From Lacticaseibacillus absianus (GTDB taxonomy: Bacteria > Bacillota > Bacilli > Lactobacillales > Lactobacillaceae), in assembly GCF_013407595.1 (NCBI RefSeq), contig NZ_JABEKX010000001.1, positions 328,522 through 392,521 of the forward strand: a DNA stretch of 64,000 bases. The letters run 5' to 3'. Numbering within the stretch: position 1 is the first letter of the stretch; every line of letters starts with the position of its first letter. The position numbers and the translations under genes are program-made. The notes beneath the pieces were generated by a model, which was not told the DNA's origin, did no database searches, and saw only the letters and a list, made by a program, of their open reading frames with translations. Positions 45,123 to 52,628 of the stretch are shown piece by piece.

Positions 45123-46508
45123 ATGGATAACAATCAAACCAATAATTTTGAAGAAACGCCGCAGACCCCAACCACGCCAACGCGCCAGCCGCGGCGCGGG
45201 ATGCGGCAGACGGCGATCGTCGTCGCCGTCGCCGCGATCGTCGGCGGCGGGGTCGGTGGCGGCGTGGGCTACTGGGCCGCGGGTCGCAATACGACGACGA
45301 ACCTCGGCGTGACGACCACGACGCAGAAGGCCGGCACCACGCAGGTCTCGAATGTCTCGGTCAACCAGAACTCCGCCTCCCAAGAAGCCTTCGCGAAGGT
45401 CGAAAAAGCGGTCGTGTCCGTGGTCAACCTGCAAAACGCACAGAGCACGAGCAGTGGCCTGGATTCGTTCGGCGGCCTGTTCGGCTACGACTCGGATTCG
45501 AATTCGAATAACGACGCCAACTCGGGGGCCAGCCAGTCCTCCGGGTCGAGCAACTCGGATTCCTCGAACCTTGAAGAATACAGTGAAGGCTCTGGGGTGA
45601 TCTACCAGAAGAAGGACGGCAAGGCCTACATCGTGACGAACAATCACGTGGTCGAAGGCTCCGATGCGCTTGAGGTCATCATGAGCGATGGCACTAAGGT
45701 GACCGCCAAGCTCGTTGGGACCGACTCGGAGACGGATCTGGCGGTGCTGTCGATCGACGGGAGCAAGGTCTCGACGGTCGCAAGCTTCGGTGACTCCAGC
45801 AAGATCGCCGCAGGGCAGACCGTCCTGGCGATCGGGTCGCCACTGGGCTCGCAGTACGCGACCAGTGTGACCCAGGGAATCGTGTCGGCGAAGAGCCGGA
45901 CGGTCGACGTGACAGATGAGACCACCGGTCAGACGACCGGGCAGGCGACCGTCATCCAGACCGACGCGGCGATCAACTCCGGGAACTCCGGTGGCCCGCT
46001 GATCAACCTGTCTGGGCAAGTGATCGGGATCAACTCGATGAAGCTCTCCGGGAGCAGTAACTCCGAAGCGACGATCGAAGGGATGGGCTTTGCCATCCCG
46101 AGTGATGAAGTCGTCTCGATCATCAACCAGCTGGTTTCCAACGGTAAGGTCGTGCGGCCGGCGCTCGGGGTGACCGTGCGTGATCTGTCCACCGTGTCGA
46201 GCACCCAGCAGGAATCCGTCTTGAAGCTGCCGAGCAGCGTCACCGGCGGGGTCGTCGTGGCCGGCTTCACCGATACCAGCATCGCCAAGAAGGCGGGGCT
46301 CAGTCAGTATGACGTGATCGTCGCCATCGACGACACCGAAGTCAACAGTGTCGCGGAGCTGCACACCGCGCTGTACAAGCACGCGGTCGGGGATACGGTC
46401 AAGGTCACCTATTACCACGAAAGCACGAAGAAGACCGCCAACATCAAGCTGACGCAGACGACTGAAGAGCTGACCAGCGCCGATGATTCGAACACGTCCA
46501 GTAACTGA
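45123..46508 (+). CDS. htrA: HtrA/DegP-type membrane-anchored serine protease
   Basis: A 461-residue surface quality-control protease. A cytoplasmic N-terminus rich in Thr/Pro leads to one membrane helix (about residues 32-58). The trypsin-like domain has the triad His in NNHVVEG, Asp in ETDLAVLSID and Ser in NSGNSGGPL; a C-terminal PDZ domain spans about residues 340-440. A low-complexity acidic Ser/Asn/Asp stretch (about residues 113-155) precedes the protease domain. Position after the wal genes is conserved in lactobacilli. ATG 45123 follows GAAAGG. Confidence 0.95.
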   Translation: MDNNQTNNFEETPQTPTTPTRQPRRGMRQTAIVVAVAAIVGGGVGGGVGYWAAGRNTTTNLGVTTTTQKAGTTQVSNVSVNQNSASQEAFAKVEKAVVSVVNLQNAQSTSSGLDSFGGLFGYDSDSNSNNDANSGASQSSGSSNSDSSNLEEYSEGSGVIYQKKDGKAYIVTNNHVVEGSDALEVIMSDGTKVTAKLVGTDSETDLAVLSIDGSKVSTVASFGDSSKIAAGQTVLAIGSPLGSQYATSVTQGIVSAKSRTVDVTDETTGQTTGQATVIQTDAAINSGNSGGPLINLSGQVIGINSMKLSGSSNSEATIEGMGFAIPSDEVVSIINQLVSNGKVVRPALGVTVRDLSTVSSTQQESVLKLPSSVTGGVVVAGFTDTSIAKKAGLSQYDVIVAIDDTEVNSVAELHTALYKHAVGDTVKVTYYHESTKKTANIKLTQTTEELTSADDSNTSSN

Positions 46509-46532
46509 TCTACACGCGCCTGCGTGACACGT

Positions 46533-46571
46533 AAGCACTGCCCCCTGATACGGGGGGGCAGTGCTTTTTTT
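46533..46571 (+). terminator. Intrinsic terminator of htrA
   Basis: GCACTGCCCCC (46535-46545) pairs with GGGGGCAGTGC (46554-46564), flanked by AA and a T7 run. Confidence 0.9.
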
Positions 46572-46622
46572 GCTGGATATTGGCGGCGCTGTTGGCCGGA
46601 ATGTTCAGGTCGCGGCCCGGGG

Positions 46623-46961
46623 TGTGGATAGCGAATGGGGACAAAATCGGCGATAGCCTGTGGATAACTCTGTGGATAGTGTTCATAACTAGGCTGAAGC
46701 GGTGTGGATGAGGTTATCCACAAGCGGGGAAAACGCTGGGGATAAAACTTTTTGTTTGCTCACCGAACGCGTGTACGGGCTGATACATCAGGCTTTAGAC
46801 GCTTGTTGTTCGTGAAATCGCCGCGGCGTCAGGTGTGGATATCTGGCACCCGCCGAGAAAAACCTTGATTTTTGCGCGCACCGAATCTGGTGTCAAACTG
46901 ATAGCTGACCACCAGCGATTGGGGGTCGCGCGCACGCCTTGGGGATAACTTTTGGGGATAG
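46623..46961. promoter_or_regulatory. Cluster of DnaA-box-like 9-mers
   Basis: Two perfect boxes face each other: TGTGGATAA at 46659 and TTATCCACA at 46714. One-mismatch relatives occur at 46623, 46671, 46703, 46737, 46834 and 46940, and a two-mismatch one at 46953. The first six lie within 123 bases. The surrounding 575 bases (46509-47083) contain no gene I can support. No dnaA or dnaN is in the window, so this may be a DnaA-titrating or origin-related site. Confidence 0.75.
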
Positions 46962-47083
46962 GCTGTGCTTGCTGTGGGCGAGCCGGTCAGCGACTGGGGA
47001 ACAGTAAGTGGAATTTGACAGTGTGGGCCAAAAGGCATACGATGTGGGCATAAAGGTTGTACACAACCGAAGGAGGCCATCAC

Positions 47084-47488
47084 ATGGAGATCACGATCAA
47101 ACCAGAAGCGCAGGCGTACTTGGCGAAGAAGGTCCCAACGGCGGCGAAGGTGTTCCTGGCGTTAGATGACGGGAGCAGTAAGTACTCGAAGCTCGGCGGG
47201 TCCTGTGCGATCGGCAACAAGTTTCAGCTGGTGCTCTCGCCGGTGGCCGACGCCGATTACGCGGAGCCGATCGACAACGCAGCGGGACTGACGCTCACGA
47301 CCGGGGTGCCAGAGACGATGTACCTCGGCCACGGCCTGATCCTCGACTACCGGCTGGGGATGCTGGCACTGCGCGACGACAGCGGAGTACTCGATGGCGC
47401 CGTGACGGTCAGTGAAGCCGCCCCGTTGAGCGCAGACGAACAGGCGCGGCGGCGGGAGATGAAGGCACTGGGCGGCCAGATCTGCTGA
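47084..47488 (+). CDS. HesB-like iron-sulfur cluster biosynthesis family protein
   Basis: A 134-residue small cytoplasmic protein of the HesB-like family common in lactobacilli. Recognisable blocks are ITIKPEAQAYLAKKV at the start, DDGSSKYSKLGGSCAIGNKF near residue 27 and DDSGVLDGAVTV near residue 100. It has few Cys (one in GGSCAIG and one in the terminal QIC), so the canonical three-Cys A-type carrier site is absent and a scaffold role is doubtful. ATG 47084 follows AGGAGG; the frame is open nine codons further upstream. Confidence 0.8.
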   Translation: MEITIKPEAQAYLAKKVPTAAKVFLALDDGSSKYSKLGGSCAIGNKFQLVLSPVADADYAEPIDNAAGLTLTTGVPETMYLGHGLILDYRLGMLALRDDSGVLDGAVTVSEAAPLSADEQARRREMKALGGQIC

Positions 47489-47520
47489 CGGCGGCCCCAA
47501 GTGTGGCTGACTGAGTTGAC

Positions 47521-47566
47521 CGCGAAGGACCCTGCAACCGGCATCTGGGTTGCAGGGTCCTTCGCG
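47521..47566. terminator. Perfect 19-bp hairpin without T tract
   Basis: A perfect 19-bp stem (47521-47539 with 47548-47566) around an eight-base loop, 33 bases after the HesB-like gene. No T run follows, so it may act as a 3' stabiliser or a non-canonical terminator. Confidence 0.65.
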
Positions 47567-47687
47567 TCGGCGGCCTGCTTCCGTGAGCCGCCCGGTTGGG
47601 GGGCGCCGCGTCAAAAAAACGACGCGCCGCAGCCCATGGCTGACGCGGATTGCAGGCGCTCGGCCACGCTTAGACTGGCGAAAAAGG

Positions 47688-47717
47688 TTTGACAATCAAA
47701 TTTAATCTCGCTATGAT
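47688..47717 (+). promoter_or_regulatory. fabZ1 promoter with overlapping FabT operator
   Basis: TTGACA (47689-47694), 17 bases, TATGAT (47712-47717) is a strong promoter. The palindrome TTTGACAATCAAA (47688-47700) overlaps the -35 and fits the FabT half-site pattern TTTGA/TCAAA. FabT bound to long-chain acyl-ACP would repress here. Confidence 0.85.
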
Positions 47718-47769
47718 GTGAACCATCCAATCCCAGTCGGTTGGAATTTTGGTTCATGGAGGCGATGTG

Positions 47770-48204
47770 ATGACGGTCATGGAGACGGCGGAGATCCAAG
47801 CACTGATCCCGAACCGCTATCCGATTTTTTATATCGACCGGGTGACCCAACTCGATCCCGATCACGCGATCACGGCGGAAAAATACGTCAGTGTCGCAGA
47901 AGACCACTTGTGCAGTTACTTGCCGGCGGCGCTGGTGATGCCCCCGACGTTGATCATCGAGACGCTGGCGCAAGCCGCGTCGGTCCTGATCCTGAAGTCA
48001 CCGCGCTTCGCGGGGCGCACCGCCTACCTGGCGAGCGTCGATGACTGCCAGTTCCTGGCGGCGGTCCCAACGGGCAGCGTGCTGACGTTGGCGGTCGAGA
48101 TGGGCAAGGTCCGCGACACGATGGGCGTCGTCACGACCCAGGCGCGGATCGGGACGCAGGTAGTTGCGACCGCAGAGCTCCACTTTATCGTGTCAGCGGC
48201 TTGA
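47770..48204 (+). CDS. FabZ-like hotdog protein lacking the catalytic His
   Basis: A 144-residue hotdog-fold protein at the position of fabZ1/fabN, first gene of the fatty acid operon. It aligns without gaps to FabZ through LIPNRYPIFYIDRV and VMPPTLIIETLAQAAS, keeping the Glu of the second motif. The GHFP motif carrying the catalytic His reads SYLP here, and the early HRYP reads NRYP. A normal hydroxyacyl-ACP dehydratase reaction is therefore doubtful. It could be a modified isomerase or dehydratase, a structural partner or an ACP-binding regulator. The second FabZ at 54269 is canonical and would cover normal dehydration. ATG 47770 has GGAGG seven bases upstream. Confidence 0.8.
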   Translation: MTVMETAEIQALIPNRYPIFYIDRVTQLDPDHAITAEKYVSVAEDHLCSYLPAALVMPPTLIIETLAQAASVLILKSPRFAGRTAYLASVDDCQFLAAVPTGSVLTLAVEMGKVRDTMGVVTTQARIGTQVVATAELHFIVSAA

Positions 48205-48241
48205 CAAGGGTTTTGGCATGACCGATACTTTGAATATCAAA
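48201..48241 (+). promoter_or_regulatory. fabT promoter with FabT operator
   Basis: TTGACA (48201-48206), 17 bases, GATACT (48224-48229), followed by the palindrome TTTGAATATCAAA (48229-48241). The site would let FabT control its own gene and the downstream fab genes. The -35 overlaps the fabZ1 stop. Confidence 0.8.
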
Positions 48242-48264
48242 CATTCTATGCGGAGGCATCGATC

Positions 48265-48711
48265 ATGACGGCAAGCCCGACGATGAAGCGGATCAACCAC
48301 AAACTTGAGAAGGTCTACAAGGACATCTTGCGGATCGAAGAAACAGAACTAAAAAAGAGTCAATTCAGGGACCTCAGCATCAAGGAGATGCACACGATCG
48401 ATGCGATCGGCCTGCACCAGAAGCCATCCTCCAGCGAAGTGGCGACCCGCCTGTCGGTGACCCAAGGGACGCTGACGGTGGCGATCAACAACCTCGTGCG
48501 CAAGGGCTATGCGGTCCGCGAGCACGGGGCGCCGGACCGGCGGGTGGTCAACCTCGCCCTGACACGCAAGGGCCGGTTGATGTTCCGAGCGCACCAGGCG
48601 TTCCACCAGCAGATGGTTCAATCCTTCGTCCAAGGGTTCGATGAACAGGAGGTGCGGCTGATCGAGGCCGCGCTGGACAACCTGATGGGGTTCCTGACGG
48701 CGCAGAAATGA
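48265..48711 (+). CDS. fabT: MarR-family regulator FabT
   Basis: A 148-residue MarR-type winged helix regulator. DLSIKEMHTIDAIG near residue 36 and SSEVATRLSVTQGTLTVAINNL (recognition region, about residues 56-77) are characteristic of FabT. The wing has DRRVVNLALTRKG. It represses fatty acid synthesis in lactic acid bacteria together with acyl-ACP. It lies in the usual place before fabH, with palindromic sites at both promoters supporting the name. Confidence 0.93.
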   Translation: MTASPTMKRINHKLEKVYKDILRIEETELKKSQFRDLSIKEMHTIDAIGLHQKPSSSEVATRLSVTQGTLTVAINNLVRKGYAVREHGAPDRRVVNLALTRKGRLMFRAHQAFHQQMVQSFVQGFDEQEVRLIEAALDNLMGFLTAQK

Positions 48712-48721
48712 GGCAGGGCTT

Positions 48722-49672
48722 TTGCGGATCATTCAAACAGCGGCGGCGGTGCCGCCCCAACGCGTCACCAATTCGGACTTAGCGGCCCTGATGCCGACGA
48801 CCGACGCCTGGATCACCAGCCGGACCGGGATCCGGACGCGCCACGTCGCGACCACCCAGACCAACTACGATCTGGCGCTGGCCGTTGCGACGCAGTTGCT
48901 GGCGACCAGCGACTACACGGCGGCGGACCTAGATTTTATCCTAGTGGCGACGATGAGTCCCGATTACCAGACCCCGGGCGTCGCCAACCGGGTCCAAGGG
49001 GCGCTGGGCGCGGTGAACGCGCTGGCGTGTGACCTGAACGCGGCGTGCGCCGGGTTCGTCTACGGCCTGGAAGTCGCGGCGGGGCAGTTGGCCCGCGGGG
49101 CCCAAGCCGGGCTGGTGATCGGCAGTGAAGTCCTGTCGAGCCTGCTCGATTGGACTGACCGCAGCACCGCCGTTCTGTTCGGCGATGGCGCCGCCGGGGT
49201 CCTGGTGACCGCGGCCGGGCCTGCACCGCTCAGCCGGTTGCGTAGCTTCGGCCAAGACGCGATGCAGCTGACCGCCGGCGGCCGGACTAACCACAGCCCG
49301 TTCGCCCAGACGCCAGCCTTAGCGCCAGCCTTCGCGATGAACGGCCGGGCGGTCTACCACTTTGCGACGACCACGGTCGCCGACGAAGTGCTGGCACTGC
49401 TGGCGACGGCGGGCCTCGCCCCGACCGCGGTGGATGGCTACTATGTCCACCAGGCCAACGTGCGGATCATCCAGTCGCTGGCCAAGCGCCTGGGGGTGGC
49501 CCCCGAGCGGCTGCCCCATAACTTAGCGGAATACGGCAACACCAGCGCGGCCAGTGTGCCGCTGCTACTTCACGACGCACGCATGAGCGGGCGTCTGACT
49601 GACGGACAACAGATCATCTTATGCGGTTTTGGCGGCGGCTTGAACGTCGCCGCCATGCTGCTCACGACATGA
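48722..49672 (+). CDS. fabH: Beta-ketoacyl-ACP synthase III
   Basis: A 316-residue initiating condensing enzyme joining acetyl-CoA with malonyl-ACP. The triad is Cys109 (NAACAG), His in YYVHQAN near residue 241 and Asn in YGNTSAAS near residue 271. The start is the rare codon TTG at 48722 after an AGGCAGGG site, ten bases after the fabT stop; no ATG gives the conserved MRIIQTA start. The length is slightly short but complete. Confidence 0.93.
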   Translation: MRIIQTAAAVPPQRVTNSDLAALMPTTDAWITSRTGIRTRHVATTQTNYDLALAVATQLLATSDYTAADLDFILVATMSPDYQTPGVANRVQGALGAVNALACDLNAACAGFVYGLEVAAGQLARGAQAGLVIGSEVLSSLLDWTDRSTAVLFGDGAAGVLVTAAGPAPLSRLRSFGQDAMQLTAGGRTNHSPFAQTPALAPAFAMNGRAVYHFATTTVADEVLALLATAGLAPTAVDGYYVHQANVRIIQSLAKRLGVAPERLPHNLAEYGNTSAASVPLLLHDARMSGRLTDGQQIILCGFGGGLNVAAMLLTT

Positions 49673-49688
49673 AAAGAGGACAAACCAA

Positions 49689-49919
49689 ATGACAAACACC
49701 GAAATTTTTGGCAAAGTACAAGCGATCATCGCCGACCAACTCGACAAGGCGCCGGAACTGGTCACCCTGACCACCAATTTCAAGGACGACTTGGAAGCCG
49801 ACAGCCTCGATGTCTTCGAAATCATCAACGAGATCGAGGACCAATTCGATATCAGCATCGACACGGACGAGCAGATCAACACCGTGCAAGACCTCGTGGC
49901 CTTCATCGCGAAGGCGTAA
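49689..49919 (+). CDS. acpP: Acyl carrier protein
   Basis: A 76-residue acidic carrier of fatty acid intermediates. The phosphopantetheine Ser is in [10 protein letters not shown] near residue 38. Codons are less GC-rich than neighbours at the 5' end, usual for a highly expressed gene. It lies between fabH and fabK. Confidence 0.96.
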   Translation: MTNTEIFGKVQAIIADQLDKAPELVTLTTNFKDDLEADSLDVFEIINEIEDQFDISIDTDEQINTVQDLVAFIAKA

Positions 49920-49929
49920 GGAGGCGGCT

Positions 49930-50895
49930 ATGAGTCCACTGTTCGAACGTCTAGGCGTGCGCTACCCGCTCTTTCAAGGCGGGATGGCGTGGGTCGCAGA
50001 GGCCCACTTGGTGGCCGCAGTGTCTGAGGCTGGTGGGCTGGGCATCATCGGGGCGGGCCACGCCCCAGCCAGCTACGTGCAAGCGCAGATCCAAGCGGTC
50101 AAGGCGCGCACTGACCGGCCCTTCGGCGTCAACGTGATGCTGCTGTCGCCGTTCGTCGAGGAAGTGATCGACGTGGTCGTCGCCGAGCACGTCGCGGTGG
50201 TCACCACCGGTGCCGGCGACCCAGCGCGTTACCTGAGTCGTCTGCAGCAGGCCGGGGCGATCGTGCTCCCGGTCGTGCCGTCCGTGGCCTTGGCCAAGCG
50301 CATGGCGCGCGCTGGGGTCGACGGGGTGATCGCTGAAGGGATGGAATCCGGCGGTCACATCGGCAGCATGACCACGATGGCCTTGGTGCCGCAGGTGGTC
50401 GATGCCGTTGACCTGCCGGTGATCGCCGCCGGCGGGATCGCCGACGGCCGTGGGTTGGCCGCCGCGCTGATGCTGGGCGCAAGCGGCGTGCAGATGGGCA
50501 CGCGCTTCCTCAGCGCGAGCGAGACGCAGATCCACGCGCACTACAAGCAGGCGGTGGTCAAGGCCAAGGACGTCGACACCCTGGTGACCGGCAAGTACGT
50601 CGGCCACGCGGCCCGCGTGCTGAAGAACCCGATGAGCCGCAACTACTTGAAGTTAGAAAAATCCCTGGCGCTGTCCGGAGCGACGGATCTCTCGGCGGTC
50701 GAAGCGCTGGGGAACGGCAGCTTGCGCAAGGCCGTTCAAGACGGCGACGAGCAGACCGGCTCCTTCATGGCCGGGCAGATCTCTGGATTAGTCCACCAGG
50801 TCGAACCCGCCGCGGCGATCATTGCGGATGTGATGACCGGGGCCCAAGCGCTACTGCAAGGCAGCCCGATGGCCGAACAGGTGACGCCACGATGA
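49930..50895 (+). CDS. fabK: Enoyl-ACP reductase II (FMN-dependent)
   Basis: A 321-residue TIM-barrel flavoprotein that reduces enoyl-ACP with NAD(P)H. YPLFQGGMAWVAEAHLVAAV at the start, EGMESGGHIG near residue 138 with the catalytic His and AAGGIADGRGLAAALMLGA near residue 168 (FMN phosphate site) are FabK signatures. This enzyme type is not inhibited by triclosan, unlike FabI. No fabI is visible in the operon. The 3' end overlaps fabD by four bases. Confidence 0.95.
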   Translation: MSPLFERLGVRYPLFQGGMAWVAEAHLVAAVSEAGGLGIIGAGHAPASYVQAQIQAVKARTDRPFGVNVMLLSPFVEEVIDVVVAEHVAVVTTGAGDPARYLSRLQQAGAIVLPVVPSVALAKRMARAGVDGVIAEGMESGGHIGSMTTMALVPQVVDAVDLPVIAAGGIADGRGLAAALMLGASGVQMGTRFLSASETQIHAHYKQAVVKAKDVDTLVTGKYVGHAARVLKNPMSRNYLKLEKSLALSGATDLSAVEALGNGSLRKAVQDGDEQTGSFMAGQISGLVHQVEPAAAIIADVMTGAQALLQGSPMAEQVTPR

Positions 50896-51767
50896 CGACC
50901 GCCTATTTATTCCCCGGCCAGGGGAGCGAGACGCCGGGCATGGGGTGTGACCGTTTCGATGAAAGTTTGATATTCAAAGAAAATATTCTCGCGTGTGACG
51001 CGGTGTTGCCGTTCGATCTGCCGGCATTCCTGTTCGGGTCTGCCCCGCTGACCGACCACCCAGACTGGCTCCAGCCTGCGCTGGTCGCGTACGCCGTGGC
51101 TGCCTACCGCGACGCGGTGGCGCACGGCCCGCAGCCGGCGTGGCTGGTGGGGCTCAGCCTCGGCGAGTACGCCGCGCTGATCGCTAGCGGTGCGCTGTCG
51201 CTCGCCGACGGGATGCACCTGGTCAGCGTGCGCGGCACGGCGATGGCCGCGGCCAGTCGGCAGACCCCTGGGGGGATGCTCGCGGTGCGCGACGCCACCC
51301 CGGCGATGCTTGCGGCACTGACCGCCTGGCCCGATGTCTGGGTGGCGAACCGCAACAGCCCGCGGCAGACGGTGCTCGGGGGCACGCTCGACGGGCTGAC
51401 CCGCGTCCAGGCGCAGCTCAAGGCGATGGGGGCGCGCGGCCTGCGACTGCCGACCACCGGGGCGTTTCATACCCCGCTGATGGCGCCGGCCGCCCCGGCA
51501 CTCGCCGCGGCGCTGGCGGCCACCGCGCTCGATGCGCCGCACCCGCCGGTGATGAGCACGACTGCCCTGGCCCCGTTCACCGCAGGGACGATGGCGACGA
51601 CGCTGGTCGATCAGATCAGCCACCCGACGGACCTTGCCGGCGCGGTGACCCGACTGGTGCAGGCTGGGGTCACGACGGTCGTCGAGCTGAGCGAGCGGCC
51701 GCTGTTGAGCCGCCTGGCACAGGCGACCGAACCGGCGCTGACGGTCCAGAACTGGAAGGAGACATGA
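50892..51767 (+). CDS. fabD: Malonyl-CoA:ACP transacylase
   Basis: A 291-residue transferase loading malonyl onto ACP. GLSLGEYAAL near residue 93 carries the nucleophile Ser, YLFPGQGSE is the N-terminal motif and GAFHTPLM near residue 194 has the catalytic His. The segment of codons 21-35 is AT-rich compared with the rest of the gene and contains a FabT-like palindrome (50966-50978). The region between the N-terminal motif and GLSLGEY is shorter than in typical FabD. Confidence 0.92.
   Translation: MTTAYLFPGQGSETPGMGCDRFDESLIFKENILACDAVLPFDLPAFLFGSAPLTDHPDWLQPALVAYAVAAYRDAVAHGPQPAWLVGLSLGEYAALIASGALSLADGMHLVSVRGTAMAAASRQTPGGMLAVRDATPAMLAALTAWPDVWVANRNSPRQTVLGGTLDGLTRVQAQLKAMGARGLRLPTTGAFHTPLMAPAAPALAAALAATALDAPHPPVMSTTALAPFTAGTMATTLVDQISHPTDLAGAVTRLVQAGVTTVVELSERPLLSRLAQATEPALTVQNWKET
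50966..50978. promoter_or_regulatory. FabT-like palindrome inside fabD
   Basis: TTTGATATTCAAA is a perfect TTTGA-N3-TCAAA palindrome, the same pattern as the two promoter operators. It lies in an AT-rich codon patch that uses the rare ATA codon. It may be an internal operator or roadblock for FabT. Confidence 0.5.
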
Positions 51768-51768
51768 G

Positions 51769-52503
51769 ATGAAACTGACAGGTAAAGTGGCGCTGGTCAC
51801 CGGCAGTAGCCGGGGGATCGGGGCGGCGATCGCGCGGCGGCTGGCGGCGGCTGGGGCAACGGTGATCCTGAATGCCAGTCGCACGGTGCCGACGGCGTTG
51901 GTCGCCGAGCTGGCAGCGTACGGCCATCCGGTCACCGCGCTACCTGCGGCGATCGATGACCCACAGGCCGCCCAGGCGATGATCGAGGCCGCCTTGGCCG
52001 AATACGGCCGACTCGACCTGCTCGTGAACAACGCCGGGATCACCGATGACGGGCTGGCACTGCGCATGACACCGGCGCAGTTCGCCCAGGTGGTGAACGT
52101 TAACTTGAACGGGACGTTCAATGTCACGCAGCCGGCGTTTCGCGCCATGATGAAGCAGCGTAGCGGCGTGATCGTCAACATCGCCAGTGTGGTCGGACTG
52201 ACCGGCAATGTCGGTCAAGCCAACTACGCGGCCAGCAAGGCGGGCCTGATCGGACTGACCAAGACGCTGGCGCGCGAAGGTGCGCTGCGCGGCGTGCGGG
52301 TCAACGCGGTGGCGCCAGGGATGATCGACACGGCGATGACACAGGGCCTGGCCGACAAGGTCAAGGCGGCGTTGCTGGCTGACATCCCGTTACACCGCCT
52401 CGGGCGACCGGAAGAGATCGCCACCGCCGTCGCGTTTCTCGTCGACAACGACTACGTGACAGGTCAGACACTGACGGTCGATGGCGGGTTGACAATGCAA
52501 TGA
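51769..52503 (+). CDS. fabG: 3-oxoacyl-ACP reductase
   Basis: A 244-residue short-chain dehydrogenase reducing ketoacyl-ACP with NADPH. The cofactor motif GSSRGIGAAIA is at residues 12-22, NNAGI near residue 85, and the active site Ser, Tyr and Lys lie in NIASVVG and YAASKAG near residues 138-155. Length matches FabG. It is followed by a 125-base gap, the only large gap inside the operon. Confidence 0.95.
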   Translation: MKLTGKVALVTGSSRGIGAAIARRLAAAGATVILNASRTVPTALVAELAAYGHPVTALPAAIDDPQAAQAMIEAALAEYGRLDLLVNNAGITDDGLALRMTPAQFAQVVNVNLNGTFNVTQPAFRAMMKQRSGVIVNIASVVGLTGNVGQANYAASKAGLIGLTKTLAREGALRGVRVNAVAPGMIDTAMTQGLADKVKAALLADIPLHRLGRPEEIATAVAFLVDNDYVTGQTLTVDGGLTMQ

Positions 52504-52628
52504 AGCGCGTGGCGCTGGGCCCCAGATCGACGCGGGGCCACGATCGCGCAGCACGATCGCACCGCTAATGGCCATGCAGGCGCGCTTGCGGCGCCGGGTT
52601 AAGCGGGCACTTGAAAGGAGAGACGTCC
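52504..52628 (+). other. 125-base gap inside the fab operon
   Basis: The gap can fold: GGCCCC (about 52516) and GGGGCC (about 52536) form a hairpin. No promoter or gene is evident. It may be an RNA processing or attenuation point before fabF. Confidence 0.35.

Noticed and set aside
46509-47083. Calling this region oriC outright
   Set aside because: DnaA boxes are clear, but dnaA, dnaN and a convincing unwinding element are missing and genome skew cannot be seen from this window.
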